DNA from: Bacteroidia bacterium | GTDB lineage: Bacteria; Bacteroidota; Bacteroidia; Flavobacteriales; Flavobacteriaceae | Direction of reading: 5' to 3' | Assembly: GCA_030429325.1 (NCBI GenBank) | Contig: JAUICT010000155.1 | Coordinates: forward strand, 1 to 5,899 | Length of the DNA stretch: 5,899 nucleotides | Made by a program: the position numbers and the translations under genes | Part shown: positions 1-5,882 of the stretch, piece after piece | How positions within the stretch are numbered: the stretch's first letter is position 1 | How the letters are laid out: each line of letters starts with the position of its first letter | The notes under the pieces: generated by a model | Databases searched by the model: none | What the model saw: only the letters and a program-made list of their open reading frames with translations | What the model was told of the DNA's origin: nothing

Positions 1-806
1 CCATTATTAGGACTGTTGTGGGCATTGATGAGGTCTTTGGCATCTTGTAAGGTGCTCATAACCCGGGGCAACCCTAAAATCGGGAAAGGAGGATCATCGG
101 GATGAATGGTCAGAAACACCCCGGCTTCTTCAGCGGTTGGGGCTATGGCCTTGACAAAGGCGTGCAGGTTTTCCCGCAATTGATCAGGACCGATGTGCTT
201 ATAGGCGTCCAACACATTTTGGAATTGCTCCAAAGTATATCCCTCTTCTGCTCCGGGCAAGCCAGCAATAATGTTACGGATCAGTTTCTCTTTGGAGGCT
301 CCATCCATTTTTTCGTAGGCTTGTTGCGCCAAACCAATTTCCTCTTGGGTATAGTCTTCTTCGGCACCTGGTCTTTTAAGCAGAAACAGTTCAAATGCGG
401 CAAAAGCAGCTTTGTCAAACCGCAGGGCCAATGATCCATCTGGCATTTGATGGGCCAGGTCGGTACGCGTCCAATCCAGTACGGGCATAAAGTTGTAGCA
501 GACGGTGTCCACTCCACATTGCCCTAGATTTCTGATGCTCTCTTTATAGTTTTCAATATAGCGTTCAAAGTCTCCAGTGCGCTTTTTAATGTCCTCGTGT
601 ACGGGGATGCTTTCCACCACGGACCACGTAAACCCATACGCTTGGAGCTGCTTCACACGTTTCTTTATTTCTGGAACGGGCCATACCTCCCCATTGGGAA
701 TATGATGCAACGCCGTGACAATTCCCGTGGCACCTGCCATTTTTATATCTGCCAAGGAAACGGGGTCGTTGGGCCCGTACCACCTCCATGTTTGTTCCAA
801 TCCCAT
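1..806 (-). CDS. uxuA: Mannonate dehydratase UxuA, 3' end beyond the window
   Basis: UxuA removes water from D-mannonate to give 2-keto-3-deoxy-D-gluconate in cytoplasmic hexuronate degradation. I translated this strand by hand: 268 uninterrupted codons run from the ATG at 804-806 to the left edge, about two thirds of the roughly 390-400 residues usual for the family. Family signatures appear in order: WRWYGPNDPVSL (7-18), HHIPNGEVWP (34-43), VVESIPVHEDIK (63-74), NFMPVLDWTRTDL (105-117) and HPDDPPFPILGLPRV (235-249). These belong to the TIM-barrel metal-dependent fold; the His of HPDDPP lies in the metal/substrate site, and the remaining active-site residues would be off-window. The start follows the stop of the upstream oxidoreductase by only three bases (TAG-AGT-ATG), so the two genes are co-transcribed and probably translationally coupled. 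There is no separate promoter. No frameshift or premature stop is seen. The identification is firm; substrate preference for mannonate rests on the family and its neighbour. Confidence 0.95.
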   Translation of the reverse strand, partial: MGLEQTWRWYGPNDPVSLADIKMAGATGIVTALHHIPNGEVWPVPEIKKRVKQLQAYGFTWSVVESIPVHEDIKKRTGDFERYIENYKESIRNLGQCGVDTVCYNFMPVLDWTRTDLAHQMPDGSLALRFDKAAFAAFELFLLKRPGAEEDYTQEEIGLAQQAYEKMDGASKEKLIRNIIAGLPGAEEGYTLEQFQNVLDAYKHIGPDQLRENLHAFVKAIAPTAEEAGVFLTIHPDDPPFPILGLPRVMSTLQDAKDLINAHNSPNN

Positions 807-809
807 ACT

Positions 810-1661
810 CTATACGCCACTATATGCACTGAAGCCCCCATCAATGGGCACTACAATTCCTGTTACAAATTTTGATCCGTTGCCCATCAACCATAGTACG
901 GTTCCCACCAAATCGTCCGGTTCCCCAAATCGGTTCATGGGGGTGTGTTCCAAGATGGTAGTTCCACGAGGGGTAAGCGACCCATCTTTTTGGGTCAGTA
1001 AACTCCTATTTTGATCGGTTAAAAAGAAACCGGGGGCTATGGCATTTACTCGAACTCCAACGGGAGCCAAGTGCACGGCCAACCACTGGGTGAAATTGCT
1101 TACGGCAGCCTTGGCCGCACTGTAGGCTGGTATCTTGGTCAAGGGCCTAAAGGCATTCATGGAAGAGATGTTCAAAACCGCTGTGCCTTCTTTTCCAACC
1201 ATATCCTCTGCGAATACTTGAGTAGGCAAAAGGGTCCCAATAAAGTTAAGGTCAAATACAAACTGGATGCCTTTGGGGTCCAAGGTAAAGAAGGTGGTCA
1301 AATCTTCAGGTGGATTTAGATCCTCCTCGAAAAATTGGGTTTTTGTGGTAGTGCCCTTGGGGTGGTTGCCACCTGCACCATTGATGAGGATATCACAACT
1401 CCCCCATTGCTCTTTTATGATGTTCCTTGCTTTGATAAGGGATTCCTTTTCGAGCACATTGGCACCAACACCGATTGCCGAACCGCCATTGGCGTTTATT
1501 TTTTTTGCGATTTCCTGAGCAGCCTCTTCCTTTAGGTCAAGGATGGCCACCTTGGTTCCCTGATTTGCAATGGATAGGGCCAAAGCACTGCCGAGAACGC
1601 CCCCTCCTCCAGTGATGACCACAACTTTGTCTTTTAATTCTTTATAATGAGGTTGATTCAT
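810..1661 (-). CDS. uxuB: SDR-family D-mannonate oxidoreductase (fructuronate reductase, YjmF/UxuB type)
   Basis: A 283-residue cytoplasmic short-chain dehydrogenase, expected to interconvert D-fructuronate and D-mannonate with NAD(H), the step before UxuA. Visible SDR features: the cofactor loop TGGGGVLG (17-24), which replaces the usual TGxxxGxG; an acidic D42 at the end of the second strand, pointing to NAD rather than NADP; NGAG (94-97) for NNAG; catalytic N139, S167, Y180 and K184; and PG (APGFF) after the sixth strand. The segment NHPKGTTT...FFTLD (99-128) is longer than in generic SDRs and recalls the mannonate oxidoreductase subgroup, as in Bacillus YjmF. It is unrelated to the E. coli UxuB long-chain fold. 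I chose the ATG at 1661. The frame continues to a GTG at 1724, but those 21 extra residues would run through the promoter and palindrome and precede the normal SDR N-terminus. The neighbour uxuA makes the mannonate assignment likely; a related sugar-acid substrate remains possible. Confidence 0.88.
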   Translation of the reverse strand: MNQPHYKELKDKVVVITGGGGVLGSALALSIANQGTKVAILDLKEEAAQEIAKKINANGGSAIGVGANVLEKESLIKARNIIKEQWGSCDILINGAGGNHPKGTTTKTQFFEEDLNPPEDLTTFFTLDPKGIQFVFDLNFIGTLLPTQVFAEDMVGKEGTAVLNISSMNAFRPLTKIPAYSAAKAAVSNFTQWLAVHLAPVGVRVNAIAPGFFLTDQNRSLLTQKDGSLTPRGTTILEHTPMNRFGEPDDLVGTVLWLMGNGSKFVTGIVVPIDGGFSAYSGV

Positions 1662-1691
1662 AGGCCTTTTCTGTACTTTTAGGGCTTGATT

Positions 1692-1699
1692 GAAAGATA
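1692..1699 (-). promoter_or_regulatory. Putative -7 element of the uxuBA promoter
   Basis: On the minus strand this reads TATCTTTC, seven of eight positions fitting the Bacteroidota -7 pattern TAnnTTTG (fixed bases TA and TTT match; final C instead of G). It would place the transcript start near 1686, with a leader of about 25 bases before the ATG at 1661. No clear TTG -33 element is present; the expected position falls inside the 1708-1726 palindrome, where only GTG is found. The weak -33 suggests regulator-dependent or regulator-blocked initiation, which is inference. Confidence 0.4.
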
Positions 1700-1707
1700 T
1701 GATTTTT

Positions 1708-1726
1708 CTGTGTCCCTGATACACAG
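1708..1726. promoter_or_regulatory. 19-bp palindrome, candidate operator between uxuBA and its regulator
   Basis: A perfect inverted repeat, CTGTGT - 7 bases - ACACAG, lies near the middle of the 98-base divergent intergenic region (1662-1759). It occupies the expected -33 zone of the minus-strand promoter (-7 at 1692-1699). It also falls at the -33 zone of a weak plus-strand candidate for the regulator gene (TAATTTTT, 1736-1743). Dyad symmetry, length and location fit a dimeric winged-helix regulator of the NrtR type encoded next door, which could bind here to control both directions. I saw no second copy of CTGTGT-N7-ACACAG elsewhere in the window. Confidence 0.5.
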
Positions 1727-1759
1727 TTACGAAGTTAATTTTTTTTCTGGAATAAAAAA

Positions 1760-2455
1760 ATGAAAAGGGATTTACCTAAAAACCAACCCAATAGTCTAAA
1801 CGATTATCAAGTTAAAGAAGATTCCTATGAGTGTTCTATTACCACTGACATTGCAGTTTTTGGTTATGTGGACAACCAATTGAAGATTTTGTTGACTAAA
1901 AGGACGGTAGGTAATTTTACGGATCATTGGATGTTGCCGGGAGGTGCCCTACAGGCCAATGAAACCCTAAAAGATTGCGCCCAAAAGATATTGTTTGCCT
2001 TGACCGGATTTGAAAACATACATTTTGAACAGGTAAAGGCATATTCCGAAATAGATAGGCACCCAACAAAAAGAGTGATCACTATTTCTTTTTATGCTTT
2101 GGTAAAACCCGAAAACCATCCCTTGACCTTAAAAAGTGGTGTGGAACAAATTGATTGGTTTGATCTGGACCATATTCCCGCCAATCTTGGGTTTGATCAC
2201 AACCGAATTATCCGTGATGCACATCAATTTTTTAAAAAGAATCTAAAGGACACCCTTGTGGTTGGTGAATTGCTTCCACAGAAATTTACCCTACCCGAAC
2301 TACAGAATCTCTATGAGAATATTTTAGGCCTGGAATTGGACAAACGCAATTTTAGAAAGCGCATCTTTCAAATGGATATTCTTAAAAATACAGGCGAAAA
2401 AAAACCAGGAGTAAAGGGGGGACCCATGCTGTATTCGTATAAAGATCAAGAGTAA
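1760..2455 (+). CDS. NrtR/AraR-type regulator: Nudix-like sensor domain plus winged helix
   Basis: A 231-residue cytoplasmic DNA-binding protein. Residues about 26-140 form a Nudix-like domain (TTDIAVFGY, LLTKR, HWMLPGGAL, then the degenerate Nudix helix 62-84), and residues about 165-231 form the C-terminal winged helix typical of NrtR relatives (VVGELLPQKFTLPELQNLYE; NFRKRIF). The Nudix box GX5EX7REUXEEXGU keeps G62, E68 and G83, but the catalytic REUXEE positions read K76, I77, A80 and L81, so hydrolysis is not expected. The domain should act as a ligand sensor, as in NrtR (NAD metabolism) and the Bacteroides arabinose regulator AraR. Being divergent from uxuBA, it most likely responds to a hexuronate or pathway intermediate and controls that operon and itself; this is inferred. 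A GGA at 1749-1751 lies 8 bases before the ATG. An in-frame hairpin-free leader is short. Family assignment is strong, effector unknown. Confidence 0.88.
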   Translation: MKRDLPKNQPNSLNDYQVKEDSYECSITTDIAVFGYVDNQLKILLTKRTVGNFTDHWMLPGGALQANETLKDCAQKILFALTGFENIHFEQVKAYSEIDRHPTKRVITISFYALVKPENHPLTLKSGVEQIDWFDLDHIPANLGFDHNRIIRDAHQFFKKNLKDTLVVGELLPQKFTLPELQNLYENILGLELDKRNFRKRIFQMDILKNTGEKKPGVKGGPMLYSYKDQE

Positions 2456-2480
2456 GACCATTCTTATCCCATTGAATAAC

Positions 2481-2505
2481 AAAATCAACATTATATGTTG
2501 ATTTT
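2481..2505 (+). terminator. AT-rich hairpin downstream of the regulator gene
   Basis: Two perfect 11-base arms (AAAATCAACAT and ATGTTGATTTT) flank a 3-base loop, starting 25 bases after the regulator's stop codon. The right arm ends in TTTT followed by AT, which fits an intrinsic terminator. Only two G-C pairs per arm make the stem weak, and the run of U is short. The near-perfect dyad could instead be a protein-binding site, though it sits about 55 bases upstream of the next promoter. I favour the terminator reading. Confidence 0.5.
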
Positions 2506-2559
2506 ATAACGAATCGAAAGAAAAACCAAGGCCAGATGCTGGTAGTGAAACGAACCATT

Positions 2560-2587
2560 TTGGATTATACTAGTATCCGTATCTTTA
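2560..2587 (+). promoter_or_regulatory. Putative promoter of the DUF2911 gene
   Basis: TTG at 2560-2562 (preceded by T, giving TTTG) is followed after 17 bases by TATCTTTA at 2580-2587. This matches the Bacteroidota pair TTG / TAnnTTTG except for the last base. The transcript would start around 2593 and give a leader of roughly 39 bases to the ATG at 2632. It is the only promoter candidate in this window with both elements at plausible spacing. The 176-base gap 2456-2631 otherwise holds only the hairpin at 2481-2505. Confidence 0.5.
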
Positions 2588-2631
2588 GAGAAAATTGTAA
2601 TGTTTCAACTGAATTAATACACTAACAACCC

Positions 2632-3171
2632 ATGAGAAAACTAAAATCTTCGGTCCGTTGGGCCAGCCTGTTTACCCTAACCATTCTTTTTAGCATGTGC
2701 AGTCTTGCACAAAAGAGCCCCTATAAAAGCGTTGAGGGAAAAGTAGCTGATGCATTCATCGAGATTACGTATAACAGCCCTTCCATGCGGGGGCGTGAAA
2801 TTTTTGGAGGCCTTGTTGCCTATGATAAAGTGTGGCGGGCAGGAGCCAATATGGCAACCACCTTTACCACGGATAAGGATATTACGGTTGGAGGGGAAAA
2901 GCTTTCCGCCGGCACCTATGCCCTATTCTTTGTGCCCAGCAAAGGGGATTGGACCGTAATTTTTAATTCTAATCATGGACGCAGTGGCTCTTCTGTTGAA
3001 GGACTGACTTTGGCCGAATATGATAAGGAAAACAAGTCGACTGACGTGCTTCGGGTAAAAGCATCACCAAAAAAAGCTTCCCAAGCCAAGGAGCAATTGA
3101 CCTATGCTATTAACAATGATGGATTTACAATGGAGTGGGCCAATGTGGTACTCCCGGTTTCCGTTGACTAA
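2632..3171 (+). CDS. Secreted DUF2911 family protein
   Basis: A 179-residue protein of unknown biochemical function. Residues 1-26 are a signal peptide: MRKLK basic start, hydrophobic core 11-22, and a probable signal peptidase I cut after CSLA (A26). C23 does not sit in a good lipobox (FSMC), so a lipoprotein is unlikely and a periplasmic location is expected. The DUF2911 core spans about 36-175. Its hallmarks are ITYNSPSMRGREIFGGLVAYDKVWRAGAN (45-73), ATTFTTDKDITVGGEKLSAGTYALFFVPSKGDWTVIFN (75-112) and the C-terminal strand FTMEWANVVLPV (165-176). It is a single-domain member without the TPR extension that some relatives carry. The ATG at 2632 is supported by the signal peptide and the upstream promoter. 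It has its own promoter and terminator and is probably monocistronic. Neither neighbour suggests a role. Family recognition is confident; no function should be assigned. Confidence 0.9.
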   Translation: MRKLKSSVRWASLFTLTILFSMCSLAQKSPYKSVEGKVADAFIEITYNSPSMRGREIFGGLVAYDKVWRAGANMATTFTTDKDITVGGEKLSAGTYALFFVPSKGDWTVIFNSNHGRSGSSVEGLTLAEYDKENKSTDVLRVKASPKKASQAKEQLTYAINNDGFTMEWANVVLPVSVD

Positions 3172-3197
3172 ATATGGGAAAGTTTAAAAAAACTCGG

Positions 3198-3230
3198 CCC
3201 ATCTTCTTCAAAAGAAGGTGGGTTTTTTTT
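3198..3230. terminator. Intrinsic terminator between convergent genes
   Basis: An 11-bp stem (CCCATCTTCTT pairing with AAGAAGGTGGG, one G-U wobble) with a 3-base loop is followed directly by eight T at 3223-3230. This is a textbook terminator for the DUF2911 transcript, 26 bases past its stop. In the minus direction the same stem is followed, after five bases, by seven T (complement of A at 3186-3192), so it probably also stops the TauE-family transcript ending at 3236. Confidence 0.9.
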
Positions 3231-3235
3231 GCTAT

Positions 3236-4000
3236 TTATCGGAACAGCAAAAGTAAGGCCCCCAAGGCGGTAAGCACAAGAATCATTTTCCTGAAAAATC
3301 CCTCACGAATGATTTTTACCAGTCGGATACCCACATAAATCCCTGCTAAAATGGCGGGTATCAGTTTTATATCCACCCATAAAGTCTCTAGTGTAACGGT
3401 CTTCCAGACAAAAATGTGAAAGGGAAGTTTAAAAAGATTGGTAATGAAAAAGAGCCATGCCGCGGTACCCACAAATTCGTTTTTGGGCAATCGCATGGCC
3501 AGAAAAAAGATGTTGGTAAACGCTCCAGCCAAGTTTCCGATCATGGTGCATATTCCGGCCATGATTCCCATGGAGCCAGCAAATAGCCAATGGGTGGGAA
3601 CATGGGTAGATTTTCTTCGGTCCCACCAGTATAGCAGGCCCAAACTGATAAAAATAACGGTGACCATACCCCATTTGAACTCCACTTCCGGCAAGTCCTT
3701 TCCAACGAGAACACCAATAAGAATACCCAATACCATCCATGGAATAAACTTGAGAATGTATTTCCACTGCGTGTGTCTGTTATAATAGATGACGGCAATG
3801 ATATCACCAACGATTAATAAAGGCATGAATATTCCTGTAGATGCTTTGGAACCAAAGGCCAAGGCCATGAGGGTAACATTCAATATGGACATACCTTTTA
3901 GGCCGGCTTTGGAGGCTCCCATTAAAAAGACTGCGGTAGCTGCCATGGCCCATGCCGCTATCGAGATTTCTGAAGGAAGGGAGAGAAACATCCAAAACAT
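3236..4000 (-). CDS. TauE/SafE-family membrane transporter (sulfite exporter-like)
   Basis: A 254-residue integral inner-membrane protein with about eight hydrophobic segments (roughly 12-29, 36-50, 54-73, 83-100, 110-126, 136-153, 178-196 and 209-253 as two). Family signatures occur in both halves: GASKAGLKG (28-36) and PLLIVGDIIAVIYYNRH (60-76) in the first, and GNLAGAFTNIFFLAMRLPKNEFVGTAAWLFFITNLFKLPFH (155-195, key residues G155, N156, N163, F176, N188, P193) in the second. Members move anions such as sulfite, sulfoacetate or other organosulfur compounds, but substrate cannot be read from this sequence. ATGs at 4000 and 3991 are both in frame. The candidate -7 element at 4012-4019 would start the transcript about 6 bases before 4000, so M4 (3991) may be the true start. 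No sulfur-metabolism genes flank it. It diverges from the SSS gene by 60 bases and converges on the DUF2911 gene. Confidence 0.88.
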   Translation of the reverse strand: MFWMFLSLPSEISIAAWAMAATAVFLMGASKAGLKGMSILNVTLMALAFGSKASTGIFMPLLIVGDIIAVIYYNRHTQWKYILKFIPWMVLGILIGVLVGKDLPEVEFKWGMVTVIFISLGLLYWWDRRKSTHVPTHWLFAGSMGIMAGICTMIGNLAGAFTNIFFLAMRLPKNEFVGTAAWLFFITNLFKLPFHIFVWKTVTLETLWVDIKLIPAILAGIYVGIRLVKIIREGFFRKMILVLTALGALLLLFR

Positions 4001-4011
4001 TTGGTGGGCTA

Positions 4012-4019
4012 CAAAAGTA
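4012..4019 (-). promoter_or_regulatory. Putative -7 element for the TauE-family gene
   Basis: The minus strand reads TACTTTTG, a full match to TAnnTTTG. No TTG lies at the usual 17-23 base spacing; the nearest (4048-4050) is 28 bases upstream. The predicted transcript start near 4006 leaves a 6-base leader to the ATG at 4000 or about 15 bases to the ATG at 3991. Confidence 0.45.
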
Positions 4020-4031
4020 ACCTAAAAAAAC

Positions 4032-4039
4032 TATCTTTG
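4032..4039 (+). promoter_or_regulatory. Putative -7 element for the SSS symporter gene
   Basis: The plus strand reads TATCTTTG, a full match to TAnnTTTG. It gives a predicted start near 4045 and an A/C-rich leader of about 15 bases to the ATG at 4061. No correctly spaced TTG is seen; the closest (4001-4003) is 28 bases away. The element lies where the -33 of the divergent TauE promoter should be, so the two promoters overlap. Confidence 0.45.
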
Positions 4040-4060
4040 ACTCTTACCAAAACCAAACCA

Positions 4061-5872
4061 ATGGATATACAAACCTTAGATTATGTAATAATCTTTACAT
4101 TCTTTGCTATTGTCCTTTTTATTGGGATTTATGTTTCCAAGAAATCAGGAAAAAGCTCTTCAGAATATTTTTTATCGGGAAGAACCATGCCATGGTGGCT
4201 ATTGGGACTTTCCATGGTGGCGACCACATTTTCCACGGATACGCCCAATTTGGTGACCGATTTAGTACGTTCCAATGGCGTTTCCGGAAACTGGGGATGG
4301 TGGTGTTTCCTATTGACGGGAATGCTCACTGTATTTGTCTATGCCAAATTATGGCGGAAATCCAACGTCAATACGGATTTGGAATTTTATGAAATCAGAT
4401 ATGGTGGAAAGGCAGCAAGTTTTTTGAGAAAGTTTCGTGCCGTTTACCTTGGTGTATTTTTTAATGTGATTACCATGGCCTCCGTTACCTTGGCTGCCAT
4501 TAAGATTGGTGGGGTTATGTTGGGCCTAGATCCATGGGTTACTGTGGTAAGTGCAGGTCTTATAACGGTCGTTTTTAGTGCTCTTGGTGGCTTTAAAGGT
4601 GTAGTTTATAGCGATTTTCTTCTGTTTTTTGTAGCCATGGGAGGCGCTATAGGTGCTGCGGTCTATCTGGTTAACCTTCCAGAGGTTGGCGGGATTCAGG
4701 CCGTTTTGGAAAATGAAAATGTAAAAGGGAAGTTGAGTATCCTTCCCGATTTTAGCGATAAGAAAGCGTTGATAACGGCCTTGATCATTCCATTGGCCGT
4801 ACAGTGGTGGAGTTCATGGTACCCTGGAGGAGAACCCGGTGGTGGAGGCTATATCGCACAACGGATGTTGGCGGCAAAAGATGAGAACCATGCCATTGGA
4901 GCCACGTTCTTCTTCAATATCATGCACTATGCCTTGCGTCCTTGGCCATGGATTTTGGTAGCACTGGCCTCTTTGGTGGTATACCCGGACATAGCCAGTA
5001 TCCATGAAGCCTTTCCTAATGTAACAGAGGATAAGCTGGGGCACGATTTGGCCTATTCTGCGATGATGACCAAATTGCCCACGGGTCTTTTGGGGATTGT
5101 GCTGGCGTCTTTGGTGGCGGCCTATATGAGTACCATTTCCACACAGTTGAACTGGGGCTCTTCCTATATTGTATATGACTTTTACAAACAACAGATAAAT
5201 CCAAACGCCACGGAGAAACAAATGGTGAATGTGGGAAGACTGTCCACTGTGGTATTGATGGTCTTGAGTGCATTTTTGGCCTTGGCACTACAAGATGCCA
5301 TGGGTGTGTTCAACCTATTGTTGTCTTTTGGAGCAGGAACGGGACTTATCTTTATACTACGATGGTTTTGGTGGCGTATCAATGCTTGGAGTGAAATCAC
5401 AGCGATGTTTTCCTCTGGGATTTTGGCCGTTCTCTTGGAGACCACTTCATTAAGGGAAATCCTTTTTGCTCCTGAAACCGGGGTGTTCCCAGAATGGGCA
5501 GACCTGCCATTTATCATGGTGGTGACATCAATCATTTGGTTAACGGCTACGTTTGTGACACAACCGGAAAGCAAAGAAGTTTTGCGAAGCTTTTATCTCA
5601 AAATTCAGCCGGGTGGTCCAGGCTGGAAAAGGATTGTGGATGAAGCTGACGCTGAGAACGTAAAAATCGTAAAGAGCAACGAAAAATGGAGTGTTCCCGC
5701 AGGAATCACGGCCATGTTGTTAGGTGTGGTATTGATTTACTCCATTATGTTCGCCACAGGCTATTGGATCTATCAAGAGACCCAACTGGCTCTCATTTTG
5801 ACCGGTGTTGCCCTTGTTTCCGGATTTTTCCTGATCAAGGCTTGGGGTAGAATCAAGGATAACATCTTATAA
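4061..5872 (+). CDS. Sodium:solute symporter (SSS family), substrate unknown
   Basis: A 603-residue inner-membrane carrier of the LeuT fold, expected to import a solute with sodium. About 15 hydrophobic segments run from 8-25 to 574-594. SSS hallmarks: EYFLSGRTMPWWLLGLSMVATTFSTDTPN (35-63, with the first unwound helix), DLEFYEIRYGG (106-116), FSALGGFKGVVYSDF (172-186), YIAQRMLAAKDENHA (264-278) and AAYMSTISTQLNWGSS (353-368). In the last, S357/T358 and S360/T361 lie where the Na2 sodium site is found in characterised members. Residues 501-545 form a hydrophilic loop before two final helices, making it longer than minimal SSS proteins but usual for this 600-residue subgroup. The ATG at 4061 is preferred. 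The frame also runs back to a TTG at 4001, but the extra 20 residues are hydrophilic and would cover the promoter. No Shine-Dalgarno is present. Sugar or sugar-acid uptake would suit the nearby uronate genes but is not demonstrated. Confidence 0.9.
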   Translation: MDIQTLDYVIIFTFFAIVLFIGIYVSKKSGKSSSEYFLSGRTMPWWLLGLSMVATTFSTDTPNLVTDLVRSNGVSGNWGWWCFLLTGMLTVFVYAKLWRKSNVNTDLEFYEIRYGGKAASFLRKFRAVYLGVFFNVITMASVTLAAIKIGGVMLGLDPWVTVVSAGLITVVFSALGGFKGVVYSDFLLFFVAMGGAIGAAVYLVNLPEVGGIQAVLENENVKGKLSILPDFSDKKALITALIIPLAVQWWSSWYPGGEPGGGGYIAQRMLAAKDENHAIGATFFFNIMHYALRPWPWILVALASLVVYPDIASIHEAFPNVTEDKLGHDLAYSAMMTKLPTGLLGIVLASLVAAYMSTISTQLNWGSSYIVYDFYKQQINPNATEKQMVNVGRLSTVVLMVLSAFLALALQDAMGVFNLLLSFGAGTGLIFILRWFWWRINAWSEITAMFSSGILAVLLETTSLREILFAPETGVFPEWADLPFIMVVTSIIWLTATFVTQPESKEVLRSFYLKIQPGGPGWKRIVDEADAENVKIVKSNEKWSVPAGITAMLLGVVLIYSIMFATGYWIYQETQLALILTGVALVSGFFLIKAWGRIKDNIL

Positions 5873-5882
5873 CAACAGCACC

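Noticed and set aside
102..434. 110-codon plus-strand frame at the left end
   Set aside because: It is antisense to uxuA, whose family motifs are unmistakable across the same bases.
1662..1724. N-terminal extension of the oxidoreductase from a GTG at 1724
   Set aside because: The 21 extra residues precede the standard SDR N-terminus and would overlap the palindrome and the -7 element; the ATG at 1661 fits better.
2531..2543. Small CCAG-ATG-CTGG hairpin upstream of the DUF2911 promoter
   Set aside because: A 4-bp stem is expected by chance in a region this size and has no matching partner elsewhere.
2456..2631. Search for a small RNA, riboswitch or tRNA in the longest plus-strand gap
   Set aside because: Apart from the AT hairpin and the promoter, no structured or conserved-looking element is visible.
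3438..3785. 115-codon open frame antisense to the TauE-family gene
   Set aside because: Low-complexity shadow of a hydrophobic gene with no start signal or family resemblance.
4001..4060. N-terminal extension of the symporter from a TTG at 4001
   Set aside because: The extra residues are hydrophilic, unlike SSS N-termini, and the stretch contains both divergent -7 elements.
5182..5574. 130-codon open frame antisense to the symporter
   Set aside because: The translation resembles no family and lies wholly inside a confident gene; it is a by-product of the coding strand's codon bias. The 4814-5221 minus frame is rejected for the same reason.
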